A stretch of DNA of 5,927 nt from an uncultured Candidatus Saccharibacteria bacterium (lineage in GTDB: Bacteria; Patescibacteriota; Saccharimonadia; Saccharimonadales; Saccharimonadaceae). Shown here piece by piece: positions 1-5,192 of this stretch (its first letter is position 1; every line of letters begins with the position of its first letter). The notes beneath the pieces were generated by a model that saw only the letters and a program-made list of their open reading frames with translations, made no database searches and was not told the origin of the DNA. Where the stretch lies: contig CALIRX010000054.1 in the NCBI GenBank assembly GCA_938042055.1, positions 1 to 5,927 of the forward strand, given 5' to 3'. The position numbers and the translations under genes are program-made.

Positions 1-1037
1 TGTTCCAAAAAGTCCAACTTGCCACTTTCAAAATGACGGACATCTTCGATTCCATACTTCATCATAACCAAGCGGTCGATTCCGCAACCAAAAGCAAATC
101 CCGTATATTCATTCGGGTCAATTTGTGCCGCCCGAAGGACATTCGGATGAATCATTCCGCAGCCCAATAACTCAATCCAACCTTCACCAGAGCAGACTTT
201 ACAGTCAGGATTTTTTCCTTCACAAAACGGACAACTTAACGCAAACTCGAAGCTAGGCTCGGTGAACGGAAAGTAAAATGGATTAACGCGAACGTCAAGT
301 TTCTTGCCGTAATATTCCTGCAAAAATTCTTGCAGCGTGGCGATCAAATTGCCAACATTAACTCGGCGTGAAACGTACACGCCTTCGACTTGATAAAATG
401 TATGCTCGTGGCGCGCGTCCAAATCTTCGTTACGGAAAACGCGATCAGGAACGATAGCGGCAATAGCCTCGCCTTTTTCCAAATTGTCGCGATATTTCGT
501 CAATACACGATTTTGCATAGTCGACGTATGCGCCGGCGCAATCAAACGATCGCCATTAGAATCAGTTTCTTCGGTCATAAACGTATCGTAATCGTCGCGC
601 GCTGGATGACCTTTTGGAAAATTCAGGCTCTCGAACATATGGAATTGATCGTCAATTTCTCTGGACTCTTCCGTGACAAATCCCATGCGATTAAAAATCT
701 CAGAAATGCGCTCAATTTCAGCGCTCAGCGGATGAATCGTGCCTTGTTCGCTCGGCAAAAGTTCAGGCTTGGGCGAATTCACATCCATCGGCGCCGTAAC
801 GTCAATCGGTTTCAAGTCAACTTTTTCCAGCTCTTCCAGTCGCACAGTAATAGCCTGTTCAACAGCCTGCTTCAGCTCGTTAATCTGCTTGCCAAACGGA
901 CCACGCTCAACTGGTGGCAATGACTTGATTTGATCATACAATTCCCTAAGTCGTCGATCACGTAAAAACTCACGCGGAGATTTGGATTGTGAAACCGCTA
1001 AAACTATTTCTCTTCTCAATTCGTCTAAATCAACCAT
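1..1037 (-). CDS. pheS: Phenylalanyl-tRNA synthetase alpha subunit (3' end outside window)
   Basis: Catalytic subunit of the cytoplasmic alpha2beta2 enzyme that charges tRNA-Phe with phenylalanine using ATP. 345 residues are visible, read on the minus strand from ATG 1037. The N-terminal ~90 residues are charged and helical, as in the tRNA-binding coiled coil of PheS. The class II core follows: HPARD (144-148), HTSTMQ (170-175), motif 2 FRNE (201-204) leading to QVEGVYV, FPFTEPS (256-262), LGCGMIHPNVL (291-301), and motif 3 with FGCGIDR (316-322). The last visible residues match the usual C-terminus, so only a few codons are missing; pheT is expected further left but is not visible. Four cysteines (269, 272, 279, 282; CxxC-x6-CxxC) sit between FPFTEPS and the GWIE strand, a likely metal-binding knuckle that I recall from some Gram-positive PheS. 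It is the second gene of an operon; its AAGGA Shine-Dalgarno lies inside the end of the upstream gene. Confidence 0.97.
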   Translation of the reverse strand, partial: MVDLDELRREIVLAVSQSKSPREFLRDRRLRELYDQIKSLPPVERGPFGKQINELKQAVEQAITVRLEELEKVDLKPIDVTAPMDVNSPKPELLPSEQGTIHPLSAEIERISEIFNRMGFVTEESREIDDQFHMFESLNFPKGHPARDDYDTFMTEETDSNGDRLIAPAHTSTMQNRVLTKYRDNLEKGEAIAAIVPDRVFRNEDLDARHEHTFYQVEGVYVSRRVNVGNLIATLQEFLQEYYGKKLDVRVNPFYFPFTEPSFEFALSCPFCEGKNPDCKVCSGEGWIELLGCGMIHPNVLRAAQIDPNEYTGFAFGCGIDRLVMMKYGIEDVRHFESGKLDFLE

Positions 1038-1038
1038 T

Positions 1039-1275
1039 TTATCGTCCTTGCATTAAAAACATTACAATCACCGCACCAGCCATAATAGCAATTAAAATCC
1101 ACGCCCACGCCAAAGTCGTCGTCTGTTTCGTGCCTTCCAAATATCTTATGTCGTCGACGCCGTCCATAGTTGCCTTTTCTTGCAAACTCGAAGCCTTCGC
1201 CTTCTCTCTTAATTCCGCCGCAATTCGCTCTTGCAATTCACTGCGCTGATCCTGTTGATTTACAAATAATCCCAT
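1039..1275 (-). CDS. Small single-pass membrane protein, unknown function, operonic with pheS
   Basis: 78 residues, not recognised as a named family. Residues about 7-36 are highly charged (Q, E, R, K) and probably form an amphipathic or coiled helix. Residues 37-53 form a polar linker. Residues 54-75 are one hydrophobic helix rich in Trp, Ile, Ala and Met, and the protein ends QGR. With no N-terminal signal, this looks like a tail-anchored protein with its soluble part in the cytoplasm. The start ATG is chosen because a TGCTATACT extended -10 ends exactly six bases upstream, implying a leaderless message. The stop is one base from the pheS start, so the two genes share a transcript and probably coupled translation. 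A reading frame that sits precisely between a promoter and a coupled housekeeping gene is very likely real. Its role relative to aminoacylation is unknown. Confidence 0.85.
   Translation of the reverse strand: MGLFVNQQDQRSELQERIAAELREKAKASSLQEKATMDGVDDIRYLEGTKQTTTLAWAWILIAIMAGAVIVMFLMQGR
1045..1049 (-). promoter_or_regulatory. Shine-Dalgarno of pheS inside the preceding gene
   Basis: AAGGA on the minus strand, seven bases before the pheS ATG. It lies within the last sense codons of the 78-residue membrane protein gene, whose TAA is separated from the pheS ATG by one base. This supports ATG 1037 as the pheS start and suggests translational coupling. It is one of only two clear Shine-Dalgarno sites in the window. 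Confidence 0.8.
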
Positions 1276-1281
1276 AACTAC

Positions 1282-1310
1282 AGTATAGCAAATTATGTTA
1301 TAATAGTCGT
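1282..1310 (-). promoter_or_regulatory. Promoter of the small membrane protein-pheS operon (leaderless)
   Basis: Extended -10 TGC-TATACT (box at 1282-1287) on the minus strand. A weak -35 candidate, ACGACT, lies at 1305-1310 with a 17-base spacer. Six bases separate the -10 from ATG 1275, so transcription should start at or next to the A of the start codon. No Shine-Dalgarno precedes this ATG. Confidence 0.75.
1296..1304 (+). promoter_or_regulatory. Extended -10 promoter of the aquaporin gene
   Basis: A perfect TGT-TATAAT extended -10 (box 1299-1304) on the plus strand with no convincing -35. The predicted start near 1311 gives a leader of about 22 bases carrying the Shine-Dalgarno. It is interleaved back to back with the promoter of the pheS operon, so the two genes may compete for polymerase. 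Confidence 0.75.
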
Positions 1311-1321
1311 GATATTACTTT

Positions 1322-1328
1322 AAGGAGG
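1322..1328 (+). promoter_or_regulatory. Strong Shine-Dalgarno of the aquaporin gene
   Basis: AAGGAGG four bases before ATG 1333. This is a near-perfect anti-SD match and fixes the start codon. It stands out because every other promoter-proximal gene in the window lacks one. Confidence 0.9.
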
Positions 1329-1332
1329 GAAT

Positions 1333-2268
1333 ATGGCTACGAAGAAAACTTCAAAGAAAGCCCCAGTTAAAGCCGCAGGAAAGAAAACCGCTGCCGCTAA
1401 AACTGAAACCAAAACGACCGTCAAGTACGTCGTTACTGAATCTACCGCTAAAAGCAAGCGTGTCAAACTAGATTCTAAATTACCAAACAACTTAATTAAC
1501 ATCGTTATTGCGGAAGTTATCGGCACGTTCATTTTGACACTTGCCGCATTATTCGCATCAGATATTTTGTCATCAATGTACGTCGGTTTTGCATTGATGT
1601 TTATCGTTGCAATTATCGGCAACATTTCTGGCGCACACGTAAACCCAGCTGTCACGTTTGGTCTATGGACAATGCGTAAGCTAAAAACCGTACTTGTACC
1701 ATTTTACTGGGGTGCACAATTCCTCGGTGCAATGGCGGCTATCGTGCTTGTTGGCTCACTAACAAACGGCGGATTCGCCCTAAGCTTCGACCAATTTACT
1801 GCATTCTCTTGGAATATCTTCGCGATGGAATTAGTCGGTACCGCTGTATTTGTATTTGGCGTCGCCGCAGTTTTGCAGCGCAAAGAAATCAAAGCAGCTG
1901 GTCAAGCTTTTGGAATTGGCTTAGCATTGATGATTGGTCTTGTCGTATCTGGCTCAATCTCTTCGTACATTAAAAGTACTGCTATTGCAAAAATCCAAAA
2001 AGAGCAAAGCGCTGCTCAAACTGAGAAAAACGGCCGCACTTACCCACGCGAGATCTACATCTCAGGCGCAACTTTGAACCCAGCAGTTTCTTTGGCTGTT
2101 ACAGAGAAAACCGACTCTCAACTACGTAGTAACGGAGTATTGCCAGCTGAAGGCGAAAAAAGCTATTCACGCTTTAGCCTGGAAGTAATTGCCGCTACCC
2201 TAATCGGCGCAGCATTAGGCGGTAACCTATTTCTACTCGTCAATTACCGAAACAAAGACGAAGAATAG
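1333..2268 (+). CDS. MIP/aquaporin-family channel with Lys/Ala-rich N-terminal tail
   Basis: Six-helix major intrinsic protein of 311 residues; the family conducts water or small neutral solutes across the inner membrane. Residues 1-52 are a highly basic tail rich in Lys, Ala and Thr, resembling histone H1-like tails and absent from ordinary aquaporins. Helices fall roughly at 54-78, 82-98, 122-142, 160-181, 189-208 and 282-304. The first half-helix has SGAHVNPAVTFG (NPA at 104-106). The second has SGATLNPAVSLAV (NPA at 249-251), where the nearly invariant Arg after NPA is Val252. By ungapped by-eye comparison with recalled AqpZ/GlpF, the filter would be Val84, Leu203, Ala246 and Val252. The loop before the second NPA (about 209-241) and the segment after it (about 257-281) are enlarged and charged. 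The strong Shine-Dalgarno sets the start. It is monocistronic, closed by the terminator at 2285. Family membership is secure; the substrate cannot be told and need not be water or glycerol. Confidence 0.93.
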   Translation: MATKKTSKKAPVKAAGKKTAAAKTETKTTVKYVVTESTAKSKRVKLDSKLPNNLINIVIAEVIGTFILTLAALFASDILSSMYVGFALMFIVAIIGNISGAHVNPAVTFGLWTMRKLKTVLVPFYWGAQFLGAMAAIVLVGSLTNGGFALSFDQFTAFSWNIFAMELVGTAVFVFGVAAVLQRKEIKAAGQAFGIGLALMIGLVVSGSISSYIKSTAIAKIQKEQSAAQTEKNGRTYPREIYISGATLNPAVSLAVTEKTDSQLRSNGVLPAEGEKSYSRFSLEVIAATLIGAALGGNLFLLVNYRNKDEE

Positions 2269-2284
2269 ATTATAACTTCACAAT

Positions 2285-2317
2285 AAAATATCCCGCTTAA
2301 TCGGCGGGGTATTTTTT
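2285..2317. terminator. Bidirectional intrinsic terminator between aquaporin and rmuC
   Basis: 12-base-pair stem: AAAATATCCCGC (2285-2296) pairs with GCGGGGTATTTT (2304-2315), with one G-U pair and a seven-base loop. T-rich sequence follows on both strands, six T in a row (2312-2317) on the plus side and TATTTTATTG on the minus side. It starts 16 bases after the aquaporin TAG and lies directly after the rmuC TGA, so it serves both convergent genes. Confidence 0.9.
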
Positions 2318-2320
2318 ATG

Positions 2321-3391
2321 TCAATCTTCCTGAGTCGGCCGATCAATCAGCTCCGGCTGCGCTTGGTTATCGCCACCAGAAATTCGCACAACGTCCTTAT
2401 CGATCTTCCCTAGCTCCTTGTACGTATTGTTATAATGACCAACGGTCGTACTTAAACTCTTGCCCATTTTCGTCATCAACTCGTCAAACTTTTTAATATG
2501 AACGCCCAATTGACCAACTCGAACTTGAATATCCTTAGCTTGCTCTTCAATTTGTAGACTACGAAGCCCCTGAAGAACGGTCTGCAGGTACGCCAGAAAA
2601 CTAGTCGGACTAACAATAATCACTCGCTTGTCCCGAAACGCATATTCAATCAGATCGCGACTCGAACCGCCCTGACCGACATTGTTAATCAGAAGATCGT
2701 AATACAAAGATTCGCTAGGGATAAACATAAAAGCAAAATCCATGGTGTTTTCGCGCGGACGAATGTATTTACTAGTTTCGTCAATTCGCCCCTTAAGATC
2801 AGCCTTCACCTTATTCAGCCACATTTCACGCTCAGACTTTGTCTCGGCATTAATCATCCGATTGTAATTCTCCAAAGAAAACTTACTGTCCACCGGCAAT
2901 ATTTGACCCTTGTCCAGAAGAATAACCGCGTCAACAATTTCGCCATCCTTGAAGCGATATTGCATTTGATATTGCTTAGCTGGCAAAACGTTATCCAACA
3001 CGCTTTCCAGATAAAACTCCCCAAAAACGCCACGCTGCTTTGGGTTTTGCAACACGTTTTGCAAGGTTTTCAGATCGGTTGCCACATCAACCACGCGCTT
3101 ATTAGTCTCATCCAATTTTGCCAATCGCTGCGTCACGTCAGCCACCAACTTCGCGCTTTCTGACAATTGTTTCTGCACGGAAGTCTGAACTTGCGCATTG
3201 CTTCGCTCCAACTTATCGCTAACGGATTCATTCAGTTTCGCAATAGTCCGCCCCAATTCCACGACGTCGGTTTTAATTAGCTCGACAGATGATTGATTTT
3301 TTAGCTCGCTGATTTTTGATTGCAGGACAAATAAAGTCGCACCCAAACCAATAGTAATAACAATTAAGAGAATAATGATAATGATTTCCAT
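2321..3391 (-). CDS. rmuC: RmuC-family protein (DNA recombination, nuclease-like)
   Basis: 356 residues. RmuC proteins limit rearrangements at inverted repeats and carry a predicted restriction-endonuclease-like core; the biochemical activity is poorly defined. An N-terminal membrane helix (residues 3-23, with a run of isoleucines) anchors it, followed by a long heptad-like coiled coil (about 25-115). The conserved domain starts at KQRGVFGEFYLESVL (118-132, RG and GE conserved). It continues with VDAVI (Asp154), LPVDSKFSLENY (Asp168 and Lys170, the likely D...DxK metal site) and FMFIPSESLY (221-230). IIVSPTSFLAYL follows (258-269). The tail after about 335 is short and polar. The start is set by TACACT ending six bases before ATG 3391. 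The stop is TGA, evidence that UGA is not recoded here. It is monocistronic, with its own promoter overlapping the end of the upstream gene. Length and domain order are normal. Confidence 0.93.
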   Translation of the reverse strand: MEIIIIILLIVITIGLGATLFVLQSKISELKNQSSVELIKTDVVELGRTIAKLNESVSDKLERSNAQVQTSVQKQLSESAKLVADVTQRLAKLDETNKRVVDVATDLKTLQNVLQNPKQRGVFGEFYLESVLDNVLPAKQYQMQYRFKDGEIVDAVILLDKGQILPVDSKFSLENYNRMINAETKSEREMWLNKVKADLKGRIDETSKYIRPRENTMDFAFMFIPSESLYYDLLINNVGQGGSSRDLIEYAFRDKRVIIVSPTSFLAYLQTVLQGLRSLQIEEQAKDIQVRVGQLGVHIKKFDELMTKMGKSLSTTVGHYNNTYKELGKIDKDVVRISGGDNQAQPELIDRPTQED

Positions 3392-3397
3392 ACAATT

Positions 3398-3426
3398 AGT
3401 GTACAGTGATTATAGCGCCAAGACAA
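3398..3426 (-). promoter_or_regulatory. Promoter of rmuC (leaderless)
   Basis: -10 TACACT (3398-3403) six bases before the ATG, and a -35 candidate TTGTCT (3421-3426) with a 17-base spacer. The -35 lies in the last codons of the upstream membrane protein gene. No Shine-Dalgarno is present. Confidence 0.6.
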
Positions 3427-3904
3427 CTCGTGCTAAGATCGCGAATAAAGTCATAAATAAAATTGCTGCGCCATTGCCACGAATTCTATTCAGCCAAATT
3501 AACGACAAATATACCAAAACTGTCGCCAAAACTACCCATAGTAATGACAAAATCCAAGATCCGCCAGCCCATAATGTAGCGCCCCACAACGACACAGTTG
3601 CCGCGATTACCACCAATAGAGGTCGCTTAATGCCAAATACCGCCAACACCGGCACCAACATAATTCCCGCCAAAACCAGCGCGACGTAAGATGCAATGCT
3701 CGTGCTATTTGCGCAAATAGAAATATGCTCAGCGTTCGCGCAAAATACAGGCGTAATCATAAATTTATCAAACGCAAGCGCCAGCAACCAGATAGCCACG
3801 CCGCTAGCAACTAAAATCGCCAAAATCCTCAAGAAAACTCGCCTTGAAAATGGATATGTGTAATCTGATATTTCTTCACGGAAAATAGCTGACAATAATT
3901 TCAT
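3410..3904 (-). CDS. Polytopic membrane protein, unknown function
   Basis: 164 residues from ATG 3904; I do not recognise the family. The N-terminus (1-21) is charged and probably cytoplasmic. Hydrophobic helices lie about 22-45, 70-91, 95-112, 115-137 and 145-163, so five membrane segments are likely. The 46-69 loop contains Cys55 and Cys64, which could form a disulphide if the loop is extracytoplasmic. The frame extends upstream to an ATG at 3931, but that start would read through a TACAAT box placed exactly six bases before ATG 3904. The shorter start, with a leaderless message, is therefore preferred. The neighbours are a PAP2 phosphatase gene upstream and rmuC downstream, all on the same strand but each with its own promoter. 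No terminator separates them, so read-through is possible. Confidence 0.8.
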   Translation of the reverse strand: MKLLSAIFREEISDYTYPFSRRVFLRILAILVASGVAIWLLALAFDKFMITPVFCANAEHISICANSTSIASYVALVLAGIMLVPVLAVFGIKRPLLVVIAATVSLWGATLWAGGSWILSLLWVVLATVLVYLSLIWLNRIRGNGAAILFMTLFAILARVVLAL

Positions 3905-3910
3905 ACGTAA

Positions 3911-3939
3911 ATTGTAACGTAAACTTGTCAATATTGCAA
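3911..3939 (-). promoter_or_regulatory. Promoter of the 164-residue membrane protein (leaderless)
   Basis: -10 TACAAT (3911-3916) six bases before ATG 3904. A -35 candidate, TTGCAA (3934-3939), sits at 17-base spacing. A perfect TTGACA also occurs at 3926-3931 but is only nine bases from the -10, so it is out of register. The -10 lies between two copies of ACGTAAA read on the plus strand. This promoter decides the start codon of the gene. Confidence 0.6.
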
Positions 3940-3956
3940 ATGTATATGCTTAAATA

Positions 3957-4433
3957 TTATGCTTTTTTCAGGAGACTCATCGGTTTATACCAAACAATAC
4001 CTACACAGGCAATCAATAATCCGCCAATAACGTCAAGCGGCGTATGCACCAGAGCAATAACCCGACCGACACATATTAAGATTGTCATAACCAAACAAAC
4101 AACAGCCAGCCGCCAACTCTTTGCTCCGAAAAATACCGCCAAAGTAATTGCCATTGTAAATAGAGCGTGATCAGACGGAAAACCCGGATTATTAAGGAAT
4201 GACGCGCCGGCGGATACGCCCAGAATCTCGAACGGGCGCATCTGATCTGGTTGATAAATTGACCCGATAATTTTTGCTGCCACGTAAGCAGTCAACCCAG
4301 CCATCAAAACTTGGCTATAAACTTGATATTTCTCTTTATTTGGAACTAATTTTATCAGCGCGTACGCACCAATTAGCACGACCGGTACCACCAGTCCGTC
4401 AGCAATTAGCTTTACAATCCATTGCAAGTTCAT
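3957..4433 (-). CDS. PAP2-family membrane phosphatase (undecaprenyl-diphosphatase-like)
   Basis: 158 residues. PAP2 enzymes remove phosphate from lipid phosphates using a histidine nucleophile. Small bacterial members of this kind often recycle undecaprenyl pyrophosphate for wall synthesis, acting at the outer face of the inner membrane. The signature triad is present: Arg66-Pro67 in motif 1 (preceded by Lys54, eleven residues away instead of the textbook six), GFPSDHA in motif 2 (Pro86 Ser87 Asp88 His89), and GRVIALVHTPLD in motif 3 (Arg124, His130, Asp134). The PSDH version of motif 2 is known in BcrC-like enzymes. About five to six membrane helices fill the rest. A longer frame from ATG 4454 is rejected because TATACT ends exactly six bases before ATG 4433. 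Specific substrate is inferred only; phosphatidic acid or other lipid phosphates remain possible. Confidence 0.88.
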   Translation of the reverse strand: MNLQWIVKLIADGLVVPVVLIGAYALIKLVPNKEKYQVYSQVLMAGLTAYVAAKIIGSIYQPDQMRPFEILGVSAGASFLNNPGFPSDHALFTMAITLAVFFGAKSWRLAVVCLVMTILICVGRVIALVHTPLDVIGGLLIACVGIVWYKPMSLLKKA

Positions 4434-4439
4434 ACTACC

Positions 4440-4468
4440 AGTATATCGCGTCAACGCTGGTCAGTAAA
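4440..4468 (-). promoter_or_regulatory. Promoter of the PAP2 phosphatase gene (leaderless)
   Basis: -10 TATACT (4440-4445) six bases before ATG 4433, and a -35 candidate TTTACT (4463-4468) with a 17-base spacer. It is divergent from the tRNA-Gln promoter just to the right. It fixes the gene start at 4433. Confidence 0.7.
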
Positions 4469-4471
4469 CGC

Positions 4472-4500
4472 TTGCGGAAATCATTTTTCTATAGTACAAT
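4472..4500 (+). promoter_or_regulatory. Promoter of tRNA-Gln
   Basis: -10 TACAAT (4495-4500) with a partial -35 TTGCGG (4472-4477) at 17-base spacing. The predicted start near 4507 leaves only about six bases of 5' leader before the mature tRNA. Confidence 0.6.
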
Positions 4501-4512
4501 TATGTTTGCCGT

Positions 4513-4587
4513 TGGGATGTCGCCAAGTGGTAAGGCAGCGGGTTCTGGTCCCGCCATTCGGGGGTTCGAATCCCTCCATCCCAGCCA
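4513..4587 (+). tRNA. tRNA-Gln, anticodon CUG
   Basis: Complete 75-base cloverleaf with encoded CCA. The acceptor stem TGGGATG (4513-4519) pairs with CATCCCA (4577-4583), with discriminator G at 4584 and CCA at 4585-4587. The D stem is GCC/GGC with a GG-containing nine-base loop. The anticodon stem is GCGGG/CCCGC with loop TTCTGGT (4543-4549), placing U33 before anticodon CUG (4545-4547), which reads CAG. The variable loop has five bases. The T stem GGGGG/CCCTC has one G-U pair, and the loop is TTCGAAT. The U1-A72 end is typical of bacterial tRNA-Gln. Position 37 is G, so G36-G37 forms the signature that TrmD methylates. It has its own promoter and terminator and is not in a tRNA cluster. A UUG-reading tRNA-Gln must lie elsewhere. 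Confidence 0.97.
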
Positions 4588-4601
4588 AGTTTGAAATTTA
4601 G

Positions 4602-4626
4602 CAGCCAATTATTTGGCTGTTTTTTT
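4602..4626 (+). terminator. Intrinsic terminator of tRNA-Gln
   Basis: Perfect seven-base-pair stem CAGCCAA (4602-4608) with TTGGCTG (4613-4619), a TTAT loop, and seven T (4620-4626). It lies 14 bases after the tRNA CCA. The minus strand has no comparable T tract, so it acts rightward. The right arm and loop double as the last codons and stop of the convergent membrane protein gene. Confidence 0.93.
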
Positions 4627-5028
4627 CGTCGATAAATTTGCACAGATCAGCAGAATCCACATCACACATACCAGAAAAATCGCAGCCACATTATTCACAT
4701 TCTTTATCGTTGCACCAAATATCACTGCCGCATGCCCGTTCGCAAACGCCAAAAAACTAATTACCGTCATAATCCCCAAACTCAAAAAACCAGCCACTCT
4801 GCTTGTCAGAGTAATTCTTTTTGTCATATTCATATCAATCAAAAACGGCAACGACACAAGTTCTGCAATTACTAGTAATATTGCAATCGGAAGACTTAAA
4901 TATGGCGGAATCCCCGCAAAAGTAATGACCGCAGAAAACTTCTCAAACGTAAATAATTGACATAATAATGGCGCCATTATTAATAGTCCTGTAATCAATT
5001 TAACAATTTTATTCACTTTTCTAGGCAT
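4609..5028 (-). CDS. Four-helix membrane protein, possibly DoxX/MauE-like
   Basis: 139 residues. A basic N-terminus (PRKVNK) is followed by about four membrane helices, at roughly 9-27, 44-64, 77-97 and 113-131, and a basic C-terminus ending STKKTAK. The FEKFSAVITFAGIPPYLSLP segment, with a Glu in the next helix (AELVSL), recalls the DoxX/MauE fold of small four-helix proteins. The resemblance is weak, so I assign no function. The start is fixed by TATACT ending six bases before ATG 5028. The TAA stop (4609-4611) lies in the loop of the terminator for the convergent tRNA-Gln gene. The gene is alone on its transcript, and no minus-strand terminator of its own is obvious. Confidence 0.8.
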   Translation of the reverse strand: MPRKVNKIVKLITGLLIMAPLLCQLFTFEKFSAVITFAGIPPYLSLPIAILLVIAELVSLPFLIDMNMTKRITLTSRVAGFLSLGIMTVISFLAFANGHAAVIFGATIKNVNNVAAIFLVCVMWILLICANLSTKKTAK

Positions 5029-5034
5029 AATTTC

Positions 5035-5063
5035 AGTATAGCTTGCGCGTCAAAAAAGCTCAA
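5035..5063 (-). promoter_or_regulatory. Promoter of the four-helix membrane protein (leaderless)
   Basis: -10 TATACT (5035-5040) six bases before ATG 5028, with -35 TTGAGC (5058-5063) at 17-base spacing. There is no Shine-Dalgarno. Confidence 0.72.
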
Positions 5064-5192
5064 GCTTGTTGTATTTTTTACGAAAGCACTTGCACTTTTT
5101 ATAAAAACGTCATAAAGTTAAATCAGCGAACGTTACAAAAATAAACACCACAAAATCGTATCTTTCGCTCTACGACAAATCCACCACAACTT
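5064..5192. other. Non-coding spacer, nothing assigned
   Basis: About 130 bases between the promoter of the four-helix protein and the trmD terminator. There is no ATG-initiated frame of any length on either strand. The right half is poor in G on the plus strand. Only weak dyads are visible (AACGT/ACGTT and CGAAAG/CTTTCG, widely spaced). It is longer than the other gaps in this window. Confidence 0.5.

Noticed and set aside
390..923. Long plus-strand open frame (177 residues) across the 5' region
   Set aside because: It lies antisense to pheS, which has all family motifs; the product is unlike any protein and has no initiation signal.
2321..2323. TGA at the end of rmuC as a recoded Gly codon (code 25)
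   Set aside because: Reading on would translate straight into the terminator hairpin, and the protein is already of normal RmuC length.
3905..3923. Short direct repeat ACGTAAA-ACGTAAA as a repeat element or operator
   Set aside because: Two seven-base copies around a promoter are too short to claim an operator without comparison to relatives.
3905..3931. Upstream ATG adding nine residues to the 164-residue membrane protein
   Set aside because: It runs through the TACAAT box six bases before ATG 3904, and the added residues show no domain value.
3926..3931. Perfect minus-strand TTGACA
   Set aside because: It is nine bases from the -10 box and has no good -10 at 16-18 bases, so it is probably chance.
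4434..4454. Upstream ATG adding seven residues to the PAP2 phosphatase
   Set aside because: It would include the TATACT box that ends six bases before ATG 4433; the shorter start fits the promoter rule seen elsewhere.
4274..4594. Plus-strand frame of 106 residues ending in the tRNA
   Set aside because: It crosses the PAP2 gene antisense and reads through the tRNA-Gln gene and its promoter.
4613..4960. Plus-strand frame of 115 residues opposite the four-helix protein
   Set aside because: It is antisense to a gene with a good promoter and membrane topology, and it begins inside the tRNA terminator.
5081..5167. Dyad CGAAAG...CTTTCG in the spacer as an RNA structure
   Set aside because: Six base pairs with a loop of about 75 bases is not convincing.
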